A stretch of 64,000 bases of DNA from Ichthyophis bannanicus (taxonomy: Eukaryota; Chordata; Amphibia; Gymnophiona; Ichthyophiidae), in contig CM066033.1 in NCBI GenBank assembly GCA_033557465.1, positions 707,639,637 through 707,703,636 on the forward strand, written 5' to 3'. Shown here piece by piece: positions 1-10,929 of the stretch. How positions within the stretch are numbered: the stretch's first letter is position 1; each line of letters starts with the position of its first letter. Made by a program: the position numbers and the translations under genes. A model generated the notes under the pieces. The model searched no databases and was not told the origin of the DNA. It saw nothing but the letters and a program-made list of their open reading frames with translations.

Positions 1-406
1 TCCCAATGGCTGGATCCTAACGCTGTCTTCCTGCTAGTTACACTAGAAGTCAGTAGGGCAGGGCTCACTCATACTGAGGGGGTGGGGAAGAGGGAGGACG
101 GGGGAGATTAGAAAACTGCAGAAAGAGGTTTTAAACTCTGGAAAATGTCCCGATATGTTAGCCAATCCTCTAGTTTCCAGATATTAATGTAAAAATCAGT
201 AGAATCCTGAAAGAGCTAGACGGTTGTCAATCCTAACCTCCTGAGCCCAGGGAGGGCAGCAACTTCTGGGAGGTGGCAAAGTGCAGGGAATTCAAAGCTA
301 AACAGAATTTGACAGCCAGAGAGGGAGTAAAGCTTACTAGAGTGGCAACACCTTGAGCAAACTCTGGGGCCGACACTGCCTGAGCACATCTGACAACGTC
401 CCATAA
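1..406. other. unassigned flank
   Basis: I see no gene or recognisable repeat here. The only open frame is a short minus-strand one with no family resemblance. It is the flank of the CR1-a tail that begins at about 407. Confidence 0.5.
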
Positions 407-568
407 GGACATAAGCTATGACAAAGGGTCAGACCAAGGGTCTAATTAATCCCAGTATCCTGTTTCCAACGGCAGCCAATCCAGGTCACAAGTACATGTC
501 AGATTCCCAAAAAAGTACACAGATTTCATGCTGCTGATTTATGAATGCTTCCTTCAGGAACTTGTCCA
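407..568 (-). repeat. CR1-a LINE, piece 1 (3' end)
   Basis: This is the 3' untranslated tail of a CR1-like LINE on the minus strand. It matches, in reverse complement, the tail of CR1-c at 43400-43574: the 'gggtcagacc...cccagtatcctgtttcc' region is recognisable. It starts at the CATAAG-type short repeat that ends these LINEs. It stops at 'cttgtccaa', and the next bases of the same LINE resume at 11219 ('accttttttaaa') after the DIRS element DA. So this piece and those at 11219, 12063 and 18454 were one element. Confidence 0.8.
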
Positions 569-575
569 AGGTGAC

Positions 576-715
576 ATTTTATTTATTTATTTATTTATTT
601 ATTTATTACAGTTGCTTATATACCGCACTATTCAGTATCAGCGCGGTTTACAATATAACAAAAACAACCTAAACACAAACTGTTTGGTTTTACATAGAAC
701 AGGAGTACCAACTTG
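576..715 (-). repeat. L2-like LINE 3' end or SINE, in DA tip
   Basis: The stretch begins with a (TTTA)n run at about 578-605, followed by a 'ataccgcact...cagcgcggttta' stem. Read on the minus strand this is a GCGGTATA hairpin followed by a (TAAA)n tail. The same signature occurs at 26072-26283 and 36211-36580. It resembles the 3' end of the L2-like LINE at 35700-35778. It appears to be inserted just inside the left tip of DA, because 'ggtgaca' lies before it and DA terminal-repeat sequence resumes after it. Confidence 0.65.
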
Positions 716-1000
716 GATAACATTTACCAGTTAATATCCTTTCCTAGAGTCCTACTAGACCAGTCCAGTCAAGTGGTGTGTGTTCCCCTACCAGCAGATT
801 GGTAGAGACAAAGTACCAGTGAAAAGCCCAGGTTTCAATGACATCAATCCCATTCTTCTATCCGCCTCAGCCACCAGAGGTCTCTTCAGTATTTGTCCCA
901 AAGCATATGGGAGAAACATGGCAAGCCTCACACAGCCTCAACCATGGGCAACAATGAGTAATTAATAGTAGAGAGCTATGTACAGGAAAGCATAAACAGA
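716..1000. repeat. DA left inverted terminal repeat
   Basis: This region is inverted and complementary to 10930-11218. The best landmark is the segment at 780-965, whose plus-strand translation parallels the minus-strand translation at 10975-11178 (both contain a VPVKSPGFNDI-like stretch). It is non-coding. The shared translation only shows that the arms are inverted copies. The outermost bases lie left of the L2-like insertion, at 569-575. Confidence 0.75.
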
Positions 1001-1085
1001 AAGCTGTCATCAGAAAATAAACCCGGAGAGCCAAGAATAAAAATCATAGCAGAAGAACAGAGAAATACAGTTTCAGGGTGCGGGC

Positions 1086-1190
1086 CCTGGAATGGTCTAG
1101 CAGGACTCAAGGAAAGGACATTAACTGGGAAGTAAACTGTCACCTTCCATATCGTCCCTGCTAGACCAGTCCAGACAAGTGGGATGTACC
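1086..1190. repeat. DA internal complementary region
   Basis: The left half (1086-1144) is the complement of the left tip of DA. The right half (from 1145) is the complement of its right tip. The two meet at 'cacc|ttcc'. In DIRS elements this region is thought to template the joining of ends into a circle. It lies on the recombinase side, as expected for minus-strand coding. Confidence 0.8.
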
Positions 1191-1194
1191 AAAG

Positions 1195-1960
1195 CTGCGA
1201 CTTCACAGGACAGGAAGAAGACACAGCAGCTCACAAAACCCTTGAGCCAAAGGCTGTGTCCGCTGTGTGTGGGGACATCCAATCCAAGCAGCAATGCTTG
1301 ACAAAAGTGGAAAGTGATGCCCATGTTGCCACCCGACAAATGATTGCAGCGGCAAATGAGCTCTGCTTTGCCTATAAGGATGCTTGTACTCAAGTAGAAT
1401 GGGCGCACAAACCCTCTGGTACCAGACAGTTCCACAACAGATGCACAGGAAATGGTCTCCTTAATCCAGTGCCCCACTTAGTCACTGCATCACCCTTGCG
1501 TGAGCCAGCAAACAGCACAAAAAGATGGTTGGAATTATAAAAGGAATTCACAACCTCCGAGTATCTGAGAAGCACCCTCCGGACATCCTCAAGGCAAAGA
1601 TCCTTATCCTTCCCCCGACACTGCTCCTTAGAGAAGGAAAGCAAGCAGAACACCTGGTTCATATGAAAGGGAGAAATCACCTTAGGCAAGAGGGAAGGCA
1701 CAGGCCCAATGGAAATGGCCTTCTTCGAAAAAGAAGATAAGAATCTTGGCAAGACAAGAGTCTGCAGCTCGGAAATCCGCCTTGCGGAACAAATCATGAC
1801 CAAGACCACCATATTGAGAGTCAAATTCTTCAGAGTAGCACCCTTCAACAGCTCAAAGGGCTCCGACATCAAGGCCCTGAGCACCAGACAGAGATCCCAG
1901 GAATAGATCACTGACTGGAAGGGAAGATGCAGACGCCGAACCCGCTGATGAAGGTACGAA
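1195..1960 (-). pseudogene. DA tyrosine recombinase remnant
   Basis: This is a decayed DIRS recombinase, the enzyme that integrates the circular DNA copy by R-H-R-Y strand exchange. The longest open stretch (1390-1911) carries the family landmarks: an ICSARRISELQ segment with the first catalytic Arg, then an HLFVLFAGSRKGDAVTKWG segment. The latter matches the LFVSYDP...K.TLS block of the younger copies. The C-terminal part with H-x-x-R and Tyr is in other frames or lost. It sits next to the internal complementary region, as in every DIRS copy in the window. Confidence 0.7.
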
Positions 1961-2025
1961 ACATTTGGTTATAAGGCTAGAGACTTACCAGCCAACTGAC
2001 CTCTGAAACAGGCCAAAGTTGCCAC

Positions 2026-2577
2026 TTGAACCTTCAGGAAGGTAAGAGAAAGGGCCCTTCTCCAGACCGACTTGCAAAAAAGGCCAAAAGAGATGGTGCC
2101 TTGGTCTCCCCAGGAGTCAGCTGCTGTGCATCACACCAGCACTCAAGGCACCAAAACCTGCACTTATGGCAGGTTGGTCGACCTCCTCCAGGCTCTGAGC
2201 AGAGTGGAAAACCACCACCAGAAAGGAGTCAAGCCGTAAGTGGGAAGGAAGATCAGTCCCTCCAGAAGAAGCGACCCCTGACACAATAGGTCCCAAGACA
2301 GAGGTAAAGAGGTGGCTCTTGCAGGAGCCGCATCAGAGCTCTGAATCATGCTCTCCTTGGCCAATCCGACGCTGCCAGAACAATCTTTCTCAGGTGGGGC
2401 CCACCAGGGACCAAGGAGGAAATGAATACAGCAGGTACTGACTTGGTCAAAGCTTGAGTCAGGATGCTGACGCCTTCAAACCCCATCTCTGTGTGGCAAC
2501 TGAAGCAGCAGCACAATTTAGCACTGGAGCAGGTCGCCATCAGATCCCCCTCGGGGCGACCCAGCAGTGCAGAAACA
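2026..2577 (-). pseudogene. DA ORF2 C-terminal (methylase-like) remnant
   Basis: This is the C-terminal part of the DIRS polyprotein, after RNase H. The minus-strand frame 2346-2597 contains GRPEGDLMATCSSAKL, SVPAVF and LRKIVLAASDWPRR. These align with the D1 domain blocks DLFASPLNRQLPRF...YAFPP...LLVAPRWPRQPWF. Published work describes a DAM-like methyltransferase domain at this place in DIRS. Activity is unproven, and this copy is degenerate. It breaks off where CR1-b is inserted. Confidence 0.62.
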
Positions 2578-3181
2578 ATGAACATAAGAAATGCCATACT
2601 GGGTCAGACCAAGGTCCATCAAAAGCCCAGTATCCTATTTCCAACAGTGGCCAATCTAGGTCATACGTACCTAGCAGTTTCCCCAAAAGAAACAGGTTCC
2701 ACAATGCTTGTATTGGGTCAAGCATTGATATCCTGGGTCCCTTTCTTAATAATGGTTTATGGACCTTTCCTCCAGGAACTTGTCCAAACCTTTTTTAAAC
2801 CCAGCTATACTAACAGCCTTTACTACATCCTCCGGTAACAAATTCCAGAGTTTGATTACACGTTGAGTGAAGAAATATTTTCTTTTATTCGTCTTAAATA
2901 GTTTACCCTGTAGCTTAATTGCATGTCCCCTAGTCTTTCTATATTCTGATAACAAACAATCGATTTACGTTTACCCGTTACACTCCATTCATTAATTTAT
3001 AGACTTCTATCATATCTCCCCTCAGCCGTCTCTTTTCCAGGTTAAAGAGCCCTAACCTTTTTAGCCTTTCTTCATAGGGGTATCCTTCCATCCCCTTTAC
3101 CATTTTGGTGGCTCTCCTCTGAACCTTTTCTAATAACGCTATATTCTTTTTAAGATACGGCGACCAGAATTGCACACAATA
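2578..3181 (-). repeat. CR1-b LINE, 3' part
   Basis: This is the 3' end of a second CR1-like LINE inserted in DA ORF2. It matches the complement of CR1-c from about 42960 to 43574. It includes the C-terminal coding block (minus frame 2746-2955 with [20 protein letters not shown] and a [16 protein letters not shown] end) and the 3' tail. It stops at 'gcacacaat', where D0 begins. The other part of CR1-b is at 6835-7375. About 750 bp of the LINE between the two is missing. Confidence 0.82.
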
Positions 3182-5014
3182 ATCTCCAGGAACAAGCAGG
3201 AATGTAGTCTTCACATATGGGTATCGTCGGTACCGACGGAGCCTGAGTGGGAACGCTCCCCAGCGTCCAATTAGAAAGCTTTTGGGAGCATCCCACAGCG
3301 CCTGCGTGCTGCCTTCCTGCCTTTCCCAACTGCCTCTCTCCAGTTCTTCGTTTTCCGCGGAGCCATCAGGTGGTTTTCCTGTCACCGCAGAAAATAACCC
3401 ATATTTTTCATTCTTTTTTGTGGTTGCGTCTGCCTTCCTTGACCCTATACCGGTACCACCGGTTCTTTCTTTCTTTCTTCCTTCAAAAAAAAAAAAAATT
3501 GTAATCTTTTTTCTGGATTTTCCAGCCTTTTTTTTCTCGGGTGCCACGCGCCATTTTGGGCACTAGGCCCAATTTTTCCTCAACATGGAAAAACCCGCTT
3601 CGGGTTTTAAAAAGTGTTCCAAGCGTGGCGGTACCATCTCCGTCACTGACACTCACAAGTGGTGCCTCAAATGTTTAGGTCCTGACCACTCCATCTCGGA
3701 TTGTGTTGCCTGTGGTATGTTGTCGAAGAGGGGTCGGCAAAACTGAGCTGTTAAGCTTAGCACCATTTTTCCCTCCGATGCAGCATCCGTGGCATCGACA
3801 TCTTCCAGGGCTTCGTCTTCCTCCCATGGATCTCAGGTAACGAAACATAAATCTGACCGGTCCTCAAAGGGTAGATCTCCTTCCAAGGATCGAGATGCCT
3901 CTGGCATTGCCCTTGAGGGACTTGTACCGGCAAAATTGCCCCAGCAGGAGGCTTCAGCTTCCAAAGCACTATCGGGGCTCCAGAATGTTCTCGAGGCCTC
4001 AACCTCGGCAGAACTACTGGTGCCATGCTCGGGGGTACCGGCCGCTTTGTCCGGTACCGACACCCAGGCATCGGCAGCGTCAACTGACCAGAGATTCCTG
4101 GCTATTGAGCGCAGTCTGGCGGCTCTCCTTGCGGCATCGGTGCCTTCGGGACAGCTTCAGACAGTTCAACCGATATCGACACCGGATCTGGCACCGATAT
4201 CGGTACCGGTACCGACAGCATCAACATCGGCAAGTGTGTTACCAACACCGAGTCATGCTATGGACAGTCCGGTAAAGGACCACTCCGGTACCGACTTCGA
4301 TCGGTACCGGTATCATGCTTTACAAGAGCACCCAGACAGAAGATATTTTGAATCCTCCAATGACTCGGAGGACTCTGACAGCTCTGTCGATGCTGGAGTA
4401 CTTCTCTCTGAGGAACCTTCTCCTAAACGTAGGATGTCCCCTCCAGAGGATATATCCTTTCAGGATTTCATCAGGGAGGTGGCTAGAGGTCTTTCCATCA
4501 CAGTGGCTCCTGAAACAGAGCCCAGAGCAAAGGAGTTGGAGATTTTACAATATCCTAACGCTCCCAAGGAGGCAGCTACTTTGCCTATTCATGAGATCTT
4601 GCATGATCTCATGTTAAGAAAGTGGGAAACACTTCTTACCACCTCTCCTCATTCCCGTAGGCTGGATACCATGTATCGAGTGCCTCCTTGTCCTGGATTT
4701 CAGAAAACTCAGTTGCCACACCACTCCATAGTGGTGGAGTCAGCTATGAGAAGGATCAAAAGTGCAAAAAGACATGCATCTAATCCTCCAGAACATGAAT
4801 GTAGGACTCTTGATGCCTTTGGGTGTCGAACTTTCCAGGCTTCTATGCTTTCTGCCAGGATTAGTTCCTACATCTTATACATGGGAATGTTCCTTAAGGA
4901 GGTTACAGGAGATCTAGAGCTTATGAGCCCTCTCCTTCCTGATGATAAGAGGCAGGATTATCTTACACTTGTCAAACATGCCCAGGATGTTTCCAAGTTT
5001 GTTAATCGTGCAGC
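3182..5014 (+). mobile_element. D0: truncated DIRS, plus strand
   Basis: This is the only DIRS copy coded on the plus strand. It starts with the terminal tip 'ctccaggaacaagcagg', continues through a terminal repeat rich in GGTACCGA-type motifs (from about 3220) and a leader, then gag. It is cut in gag at a run of 14 T (5015-5028), after which PLE sequence follows. No RT or recombinase of this copy is present. It lies inside CR1-b. Confidence 0.75.
3585..5014 (+). pseudogene. D0 Gag, truncated
   Basis: This is a DIRS Gag, the structural RNA-binding protein. The ATG at 3585 opens a cysteine/histidine module (GFKKC...DTHKWCLKCLGPDHS...CVAC) that recurs at the start of the other gags. An in-frame TGA at about 3744 breaks it, and the frame then stays open from 3789 to the cut. 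A Ser/Thr-rich linker with many GTD and PIS motifs follows. Then comes a conserved domain (EDISFQDFIREVARGL; HHSIVVESAMRRIKSAK; SARISSYILYMGMFLKEV) that I recognise as related to the C-terminal domain of LAP2-alpha. That domain is known to derive from a DIRS Gag. The end is lost at 5014. Confidence 0.75.
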
Positions 5015-5215
5015 TTTTTTTTTTTTTTTTCGGAGGAACTGTGAAAAGGGAAGGCTGTTTTTTAGCTGGATCGGATGGGCACTGCGATAATGCAACAGAG
5101 CATTCCTTGCAACTTCCTTTTTGTACACCGAAGTCACCCAGCTGCTTGTTCCTTTCTGGACCTCCTCATCTAAATAGGTAATCCTCTGTAAATTCGACGG
5201 AACTGCTCTGAATTA

Positions 5216-6003
5216 AATGATTTCAAGCTGCAGTCAAAGCAGCTACAAAAGAATTTTCAAAACAGGGGTTACCCCATTCCAGTTGTCAAGCACGCGTACA
5301 CCCGAGCGTTGTTTAACAATTGTGACTTGTTGTTGATGGAGAGGCATAAGAATGATTTTGCTGACGATCAAGTGAATTTCATCACAAGGTTCTCACCGCT
5401 TAGCAATTCTCTCAAAAAAACCCTGAAACGTCACATTAATGTGCTTCATCATATCTCCGGATTGGAGAACAAATCTATTCGATGTGTATGGCAGAGGAAT
5501 AAAAACCTAAAGGAGCTTTTGAGCCCGACAGAGCTCAGACCTTTGCCCACTGTAGGGATAGATGTCCCGCGTGGCCACACAAAGTGTGGAGACTGCAGCA
5601 TATGCAACAGGACTTTGGAACTCTCAGAATTTTCTTACCAGGGGCTGACATACACCCTAAGGAAGCAAACTGACTGTACGTCCACATACGTTGTATATGC
5701 CAATCAATGACCTTGTCAAATGCTTTAGGTAAAACTATTCGACCCTTACGAATCAGAATTAATGAGCATCGCAGTCGCTTGCACTGCAAGAGGTTGGAAG
5801 CACCTCTTGTGGCTCACTGCCTATCTTTTCATCACCAATTTGACCAACTTCGATGCTTTTGTATTGATCAAGTATTGACTGGTTTTGCAGGCAAGACACG
5901 GGACCAAAGTTTGCTAATCTGTGAACAATGCTGGATATATCGACTGCAGTCTACTCACCCAGGGGGCCTTAATTCTCATATAGATTGGGCGGTTTGCGTT
6001 TGA
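5216..6003 (+). pseudogene. PLE RT tail and GIY-YIG endonuclease
   Basis: This is the C-terminal part of a Penelope-type protein, whose GIY-YIG nuclease nicks the target for priming. From 5309 the frame carries RNKNLKELLSPTEL and then a Cys cluster (KCGDCSICNR), as in PLE linkers. Next comes TYVVYA, the 'GIY' half of the nuclease. A frameshift near 5700-5725 moves the rest to another frame: GKTIRPLRIRINEHRSRLH, which has the 'YIG' Gly-Lys-Thr, the catalytic-type Arg and the EH pair. It ends at the TGA near 6003. The N-terminal RT is absent, so it is not functional. Confidence 0.78.
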
Positions 6004-6387
6004 AGATCTTATAGGGACAGCAGTATATGCCGTTTTGTTCGTGCAATGAAAGTTTGTGAATGCTTCTGCATTAGTTATTAAGTCTAGGTAGTTTTTACAT
6101 TGCCAGTATTTTTGGCACTGCTAATTGGTAAAGTGATCACAGCCTGAGTCATATTGCCAGCCTATAAGAAAGAACTCCATTCTGTTAACCACGCATGCGT
6201 GGCGTTTTTTGCTTCAGTTGGGCTTAGAAAGATAAGCTCTAAGGTATGTCCCTGCGGCAGATACTTGGAGTGGGGTCTTTAATATACTGAATGTCTGAAA
6301 TTTGAATGTGAGCAAGCACGATACTGATTTTTGTACTTTGGTTTTTAGCATGTGTTAAGCAGACCAGTTGCTGCATGCTGCACGCTG

Positions 6388-6428
6388 AACTCCCCCGAAG
6401 AAGCCGCATCGGTGGTGAAACGCATCAG
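6388..6428 (+). ncRNA. possible hammerhead-like motif in PLE 3' region
   Basis: The sequence 'cccgaagaagccgc...ggtggtgaaacgc' has the order CYGANGA, short stem, GAAAC, like the hammerhead catalytic core. The first T of the core is C here. PLEs are known to carry small hammerhead ribozymes. I cannot show a proper stem III or stem I, so this is a weak call. A better match lies at 11653-11690. Confidence 0.35.
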
Positions 6429-6600
6429 CGCTTAGGATTTGCGTTGGGAGCTGGGAGGCACATCCTGACTTCAACCGTTTCTTCAGATAAGTCATTAGAC
6501 TCTTTTTATGTGGTTAAAGAGTCGGGATTCTCCTTACAGCTTAATTCTCCATACAGCTTAATTCAGTTGGCGTACTGAAAAGTGTAATCACAGAGTGAAA

Positions 6601-6834
6601 TAGAGCCTTCATCTACAAGTTTATTTTACCTCAGTACAAGGAATATATGGGTCCTTGATGTAAAGAAGGGGATTGTGAGTCCTCAGGCTTACAGCATAAT
6701 GTAGCCTGATTAGACCCTTCCTCATTCATTCTGAGACCCTTTTCCTTAATTAATCTTAGTATCCTTTGAATTTGAGCAATTCGTTTTTGAAATAGTGTCT
6801 ATATTGCTCTACAAACCCCTGTTTTGCTTTTTTG
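6601..6834. other. unassigned, between PLE and CR1-b
   Basis: AT-rich, with no open frame of note. It may be the rest of the PLE terminal repeat, but I cannot support that from sequence alone. The bases 'acccctgttttg' near 6820 are the complement of 'caaaacaggggt' in the PLE coding start near 5262, which hints at an inverted PLE piece. Confidence 0.35.
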
Positions 6835-7375
6835 TCTATCCCATTAAGCCTTGACTATGTACATGTTCAGCAATTTTGTTCTTTATGATGGTTTCTACCA
6901 TTTTCCCCAGTACTGACATCAGGCTCACCGGTCTTTAGTTTCCCGGATCACCCCTGCAACCCTTTTTAAAAATTGGCGTTATGGTCTCCATCCTCCAGTC
7001 TTCAGGTATTATAGATGATTTTAATGATAGTTCACAGATTACTAATAGCAGGTCTGCAATCTCATATTTCAGTTCTTTCAACACCCTTGGATGTATATCA
7101 TCCGGCCCAGGTGATTTACTACTCTTCAGTTTATCTAATAGTTATAATACATCTTCCTGATGTATCAATATTTCCTTCAATTCTTCCGCACCTTTAAATA
7201 CCACTTCAGTCATGGGTAATATCCCTATATCTTCCTCAGTAAAGACCGAAGCAAAGAATTCATTCAGTCTCTCCGCTATCGCCTTGTCGCCTCTTAGTGC
7301 CCCTTTAACCCCTAACATGTTATCCCCAATGGAAACACCTCCTGACTTGACTACCACTCTCCTTGAACCAGAGAG
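6835..7375 (-). pseudogene. CR1-b LINE, RT N-terminal part
   Basis: This is the complement of the CR1-c stretch at about 41740-42210. The minus frame 7142-7462 carries KAIAERLNEFFASVFTEED and TEVVFKG, the linker before the RT of CR1-like LINEs. Further left, the RT start is readable in other frames (the complement of SSKSPGPDGIHPRVLKEL and GNYRPVSLTSV-like sequence). The copy is 5'-truncated at about 7375, where DA sequence resumes. Stops and shifts make it a fossil. Confidence 0.78.
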
Positions 7376-8990
7376 TGCCAGCTGAGAAAATCTGTTTCCA
7401 CAGTAGCCACACCGGCAATGTGCACAGCTGACAAACTTGGAGGTTCTTTGCCGCCCAGGCAAACAGGAGAGTCATCTCCAGGACTAACCTGGCACTCTTC
7501 ATGCTGTCTCGCCGATGGACATAAGCCACCACCCTGGCGCTGTCTGAGAACACTCGAACTGCCTGGTTCTCAACAAGGGCCAGTAAAAGCAGAAGAGACA
7601 ACCTAATGGCCCTTGCCTCAAGGCAGTTGATGGACCACACCGCTTCCCTGCAGTTCCAACGGCCCTGAGCCATTTGCCCTTGGCAATGGGCTTCCCAGCC
7701 CAAGAGACTGACATCCATCGATAGAAGGGTCCATGAGCAATCGTCCAACGGTATGCCCTTCTTCAGAAGACTGGGCTGTTGCCACCACCGCAGGCTGACC
7801 AACACCATCATTGGGAGCGGGAGCCTGAGCTTGAACCGCTGAGAACTCAGGGACCACAGAGTCAGCAAGGACCACTGGAGCAGCCACAAAAGAGCTGAAG
7901 ATAATCCTAAACACTGGGAGTTGCTGTGAACAGAACTGCACTAGGCAATCCAACAGCTTTTGACTTTTTTTTTTTTTTTGACAGGAAGACACTGCACACT
8001 TAATATTGAAACGTGCTTCCAGGAACTCCAGGGACTGGGAATGCAACAACTTGTTCTTTCCCCAAGTGACCAACTAACCGAGGCTTATCAGAATGGACAC
8101 CACTCAGGAAGCTATCCGAGATGCCTTTCAAAGAGAATGGCTCGAATGAGCCAGTAATCCAGATATTGGTGCACACTATTCCCTTAGTGCCATAGCGCTG
8201 CAGCCACCACCATCATAACCTTGGAGAATGTCCCTGGGGCAATGGAGAGTCTGAATGGGAGGAACTGAAGGTCAGAGGCAAGCATGGCAAAACACAGATG
8301 CTTTGCTGATCCCCCAGATCGGGATATGAAAATACGCCTTGGCCAAATCCAGAGATGTCAGGAACCCCCCTTGGTGCACTGCTTGAATCATGGATCACAA
8401 AGTTCAAAAGCACAGACACACTAGCGCTTGTTGATATACTTGAGGTCCAGAATGGGCCGGAATGTTCCTTCTCTGTTGACCATGAAACAGATGGAATACC
8501 CGACCTTGCCCCGATCATTCAGGGTAATGGGCACCACTGTATTCAAGAGTCAACTTATCGACGGGGATCCACACAGAGGTTCTGCTGTTTGCAGCAGCAC
8601 AAGGGGAGAAGATGAAAGCGACCAGGATCGGCTCTTGCATTCCAGAACATAGCCATACTGAATGGGGACTAGCACCCAGCGATCCTTGGTGATATGGGCC
8701 CATTCCTGAAGGAAGAGGCAAAGCCTGCCCCCAACTGAAGGAACCAGGGAATGGGTCCCAAACTATCACTGTGCAGCCTGGGAGGGTCATCCTCTGGATG
8801 GGACCGGGTCCCGGGACCCAGCAGTTCCTTGAAAGTACTGAGAACGAGCCTGAATTCCATAAGTAGAGGGGAAGGCGGCTTTCCAGGACGGCAGCGACGG
8901 AAGTCCAACCAGCGTGCCCACGAGACTGATGCCCATTTCAAAGGCCCCTTGGACATATCGTCCCAGAAGGCGGTAAGATGTCGTCTCACC
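7376..8990 (-). pseudogene. DA reverse transcriptase/RNase H remnant
   Basis: This is the DIRS ORF2 RT and RNase H of the ancient copy. The clearest part is RNase H in the minus frame 7320-7889: LSMDVSLLGWEAHC (first Asp), INCLEARAIRLSL (Glu) and VFSDSARVVAYVHR (the second Asp region). The RT lies in three frames between about 8200 and 8990, with stops. No intact YxDD-type motif is readable. A 13-base T-run at about 7965-7978 adds a frame break. CR1-b separates it from its C-terminal domain at 2026-2577. Confidence 0.65.
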
Positions 8991-10929
8991 CATGTATTTC
9001 ACCAGCTTCTCCAAATCAAACCCAAGAGAAGCATCTCTTTAAGGCCAGATGGGCAACCGGGCTTTGGAAAATGAGTTCTCTGCCTGGTGCCAGAGCCAAG
9101 CCAACGCTGTGTCACCATCGACAGGGTACAATCCCTGGCTGCTAGACATACCAGACCATACATGTCATCAGAAAGGAAGGCTGTAGCAGACTCCAAAAGA
9201 GGGGTAGTATCATCCGGTGTAAGAGACTGAATCCACTGAAGCAGGGCTCAAGACTTCAAGCCTGCACATACTGCAACTGAAAAATAGCAGCCACTGCAAT
9301 AAACTGGTTCTTCAACATGAATCCACCTTTCAGTCCAGAGTTTCCTTTAAGTCAATCTGCCTTCCATAGGAATGGTGGTCAGATTGGGAACCGCCGTGAC
9401 CTACGCATCCACCTTGAAAATATCAAACCACACAACACACTCGTTCTCCGGAACAGCATGCATCTTCTTATACACCCTTAGCCCCTTAGGCGGGGAGTCG
9501 GAGGAATCACACTTTGAGTAGAATAGGCACTTCAGCACCTCCGGAAATGGGAAGACAGTAGTGGATTCTGCACCCCTTGCAGGAGTGGATGCATCTTCAG
9601 TTCCTGCTCCATGCCTAGAGCATCCACCAAGCTCAAAGTGGGTAAGACTCTGGGAAATCAACCTTTCCAGTTCCTCCTTTTGGAACAGGTGGATAACATT
9701 GGCCTCCTCACAATCCTCTGAAGGCGAGAGTACTTCTTCATCCAAATCAGACATCTGAATCCAAGCCACAGTCCAAATCTCAGACAGATCCCAGCTAAGC
9801 ACCATCTCCAAGGGGCACCCTTTGATGGGGACTCACAAGCAATCAAACAGGGCTTCCACTCTCAGCCTGCCCCTCAGGAGACAATGCTTGAGGAAACCCA
9901 GAGGCTGCAGGGTCTGAATTTTCACGCCAGTATGACCAGATCTGTTGTAAAAAGGAAATGAATTCCGGGGAGGACAATCTTGACTCTGGAAGCTCTTCCT
10001 GTGGAAATGAGCCCTCCTATACTAGGGGACACAGTACCTGTCAATCCCCTAGAGGTTGGGGAGCAGCACACAGCATGGTCGTTGAAATCTCCAGTTGGTT
10101 GGTTATCCTTACCCACAGCGCCATCCGCCACCTCCTGCCCTTAGGCAGTCAAGGCCAGACTAACTGCATCCCCAGGCACAGAGAGGGGGCAATCCCACCA
10201 GGGACAACTCAGGAGCTGCCATGCTAGAAGAGCAGAGTCCAGAAGCCAGAGATGAGGCACCACGCTTGCCAAAGCCCAAACAACAATTTCTGTAAGATGA
10301 CATAAGAGAGTTAAGGCAAGTATCAGAACAACGCGTGTTAAGGCCACAGTGTCCTAAAGGTGCACATTAACTGTGCCTTTACTGTGGCGACCATTAACTG
10401 CACTTTTAATGCAATGTGCATACCAGGCGCTAGGATAGGAATGTGCATTGGAGCCACTTGGGCACAACGCGCATACAGACTGCATGACCTCCAGGTGCAC
10501 AATTGAAGAAAATGCCACTAGGGTGTGCAGAAAATGGTGGTAAACTCACACACCACTCCAACAGTCTACCCCAAACTGCATCCCACACAGACTGAATAGG
10601 GAGCCCCCAACAAGGACAATGACGAGGTCAAGCCTTGGTACCCCCCTGAAAGCACCAGTCAGAGAATCCATGCCAGACTCGGCTCTACTCCCCTGATATT
10701 GTTACATTGGTTTTGAAGCACTGAGTTTAAGGTGGCTGGCAGGCAGAACCCTCTGAGAGCCTTCTGCAATCTTCGGGAGAGAGCACGGGGGAAAGGAGGA
10801 GGAGGAGGGAGAGGTTACTGAGGTTGTGTGAGGCTGCTGCACTCTTCCAAATTATTCCAATTTCTGACTGCTCAACAGGCTCTTATCATAATAAGCACTT
10901 GGAGCTGAAACAATTTTTCCTCCTCCTAT
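8991..10929 (-). pseudogene. DA Gag remnant and leader
   Basis: This is the region expected to hold gag, upstream of ORF2. The minus frame 8999-9196 (ESATAFLSDDMYGLVCLAARD) and the frame 9401-9811, with acidic stretches (DLDEEVLSPSEDCEEANVIH) and VLKCLFYSKCDSSDSP, fit the position. The similarity to the Gags of the younger copies is too weak to be sure. From about 9920 on nothing is recognisable. This part would be the Gag N-terminus and leader. Confidence 0.45.

Larger units (their letters stand above)
5029..6600 (+). mobile_element. Penelope-like element, 5'-truncated
   Basis: This is a PLE fragment. It has a coding region ending in a GIY-YIG endonuclease (5216-6003) and a 3' region of about 600 bp with a hammerhead-like motif at 6388-6428. 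The reverse transcriptase core is missing. Only the end of that domain (around 5250-5300, RGYPIPVVKHAYTRAL-like) remains. It abuts the T-run that ends D0. The right boundary is uncertain. The 14-bp palindrome CCACGCATGCGTGG at 6189-6202 also occurs in DIRS terminal repeats. Confidence 0.72.

Noticed and set aside
780..965. Small protein conserved between 780-965 (+) and 10975-11178 (-)
   Set aside because: The similarity comes from inverted terminal repeats of DA, which are non-coding. The two frames only mirror each other.
3400..3560. T-rich stretches and A-run near 3486 as a LINE or SINE tail
   Set aside because: They lie within the D0 leader, with terminal-repeat sequence before and gag after, and have no target duplication.
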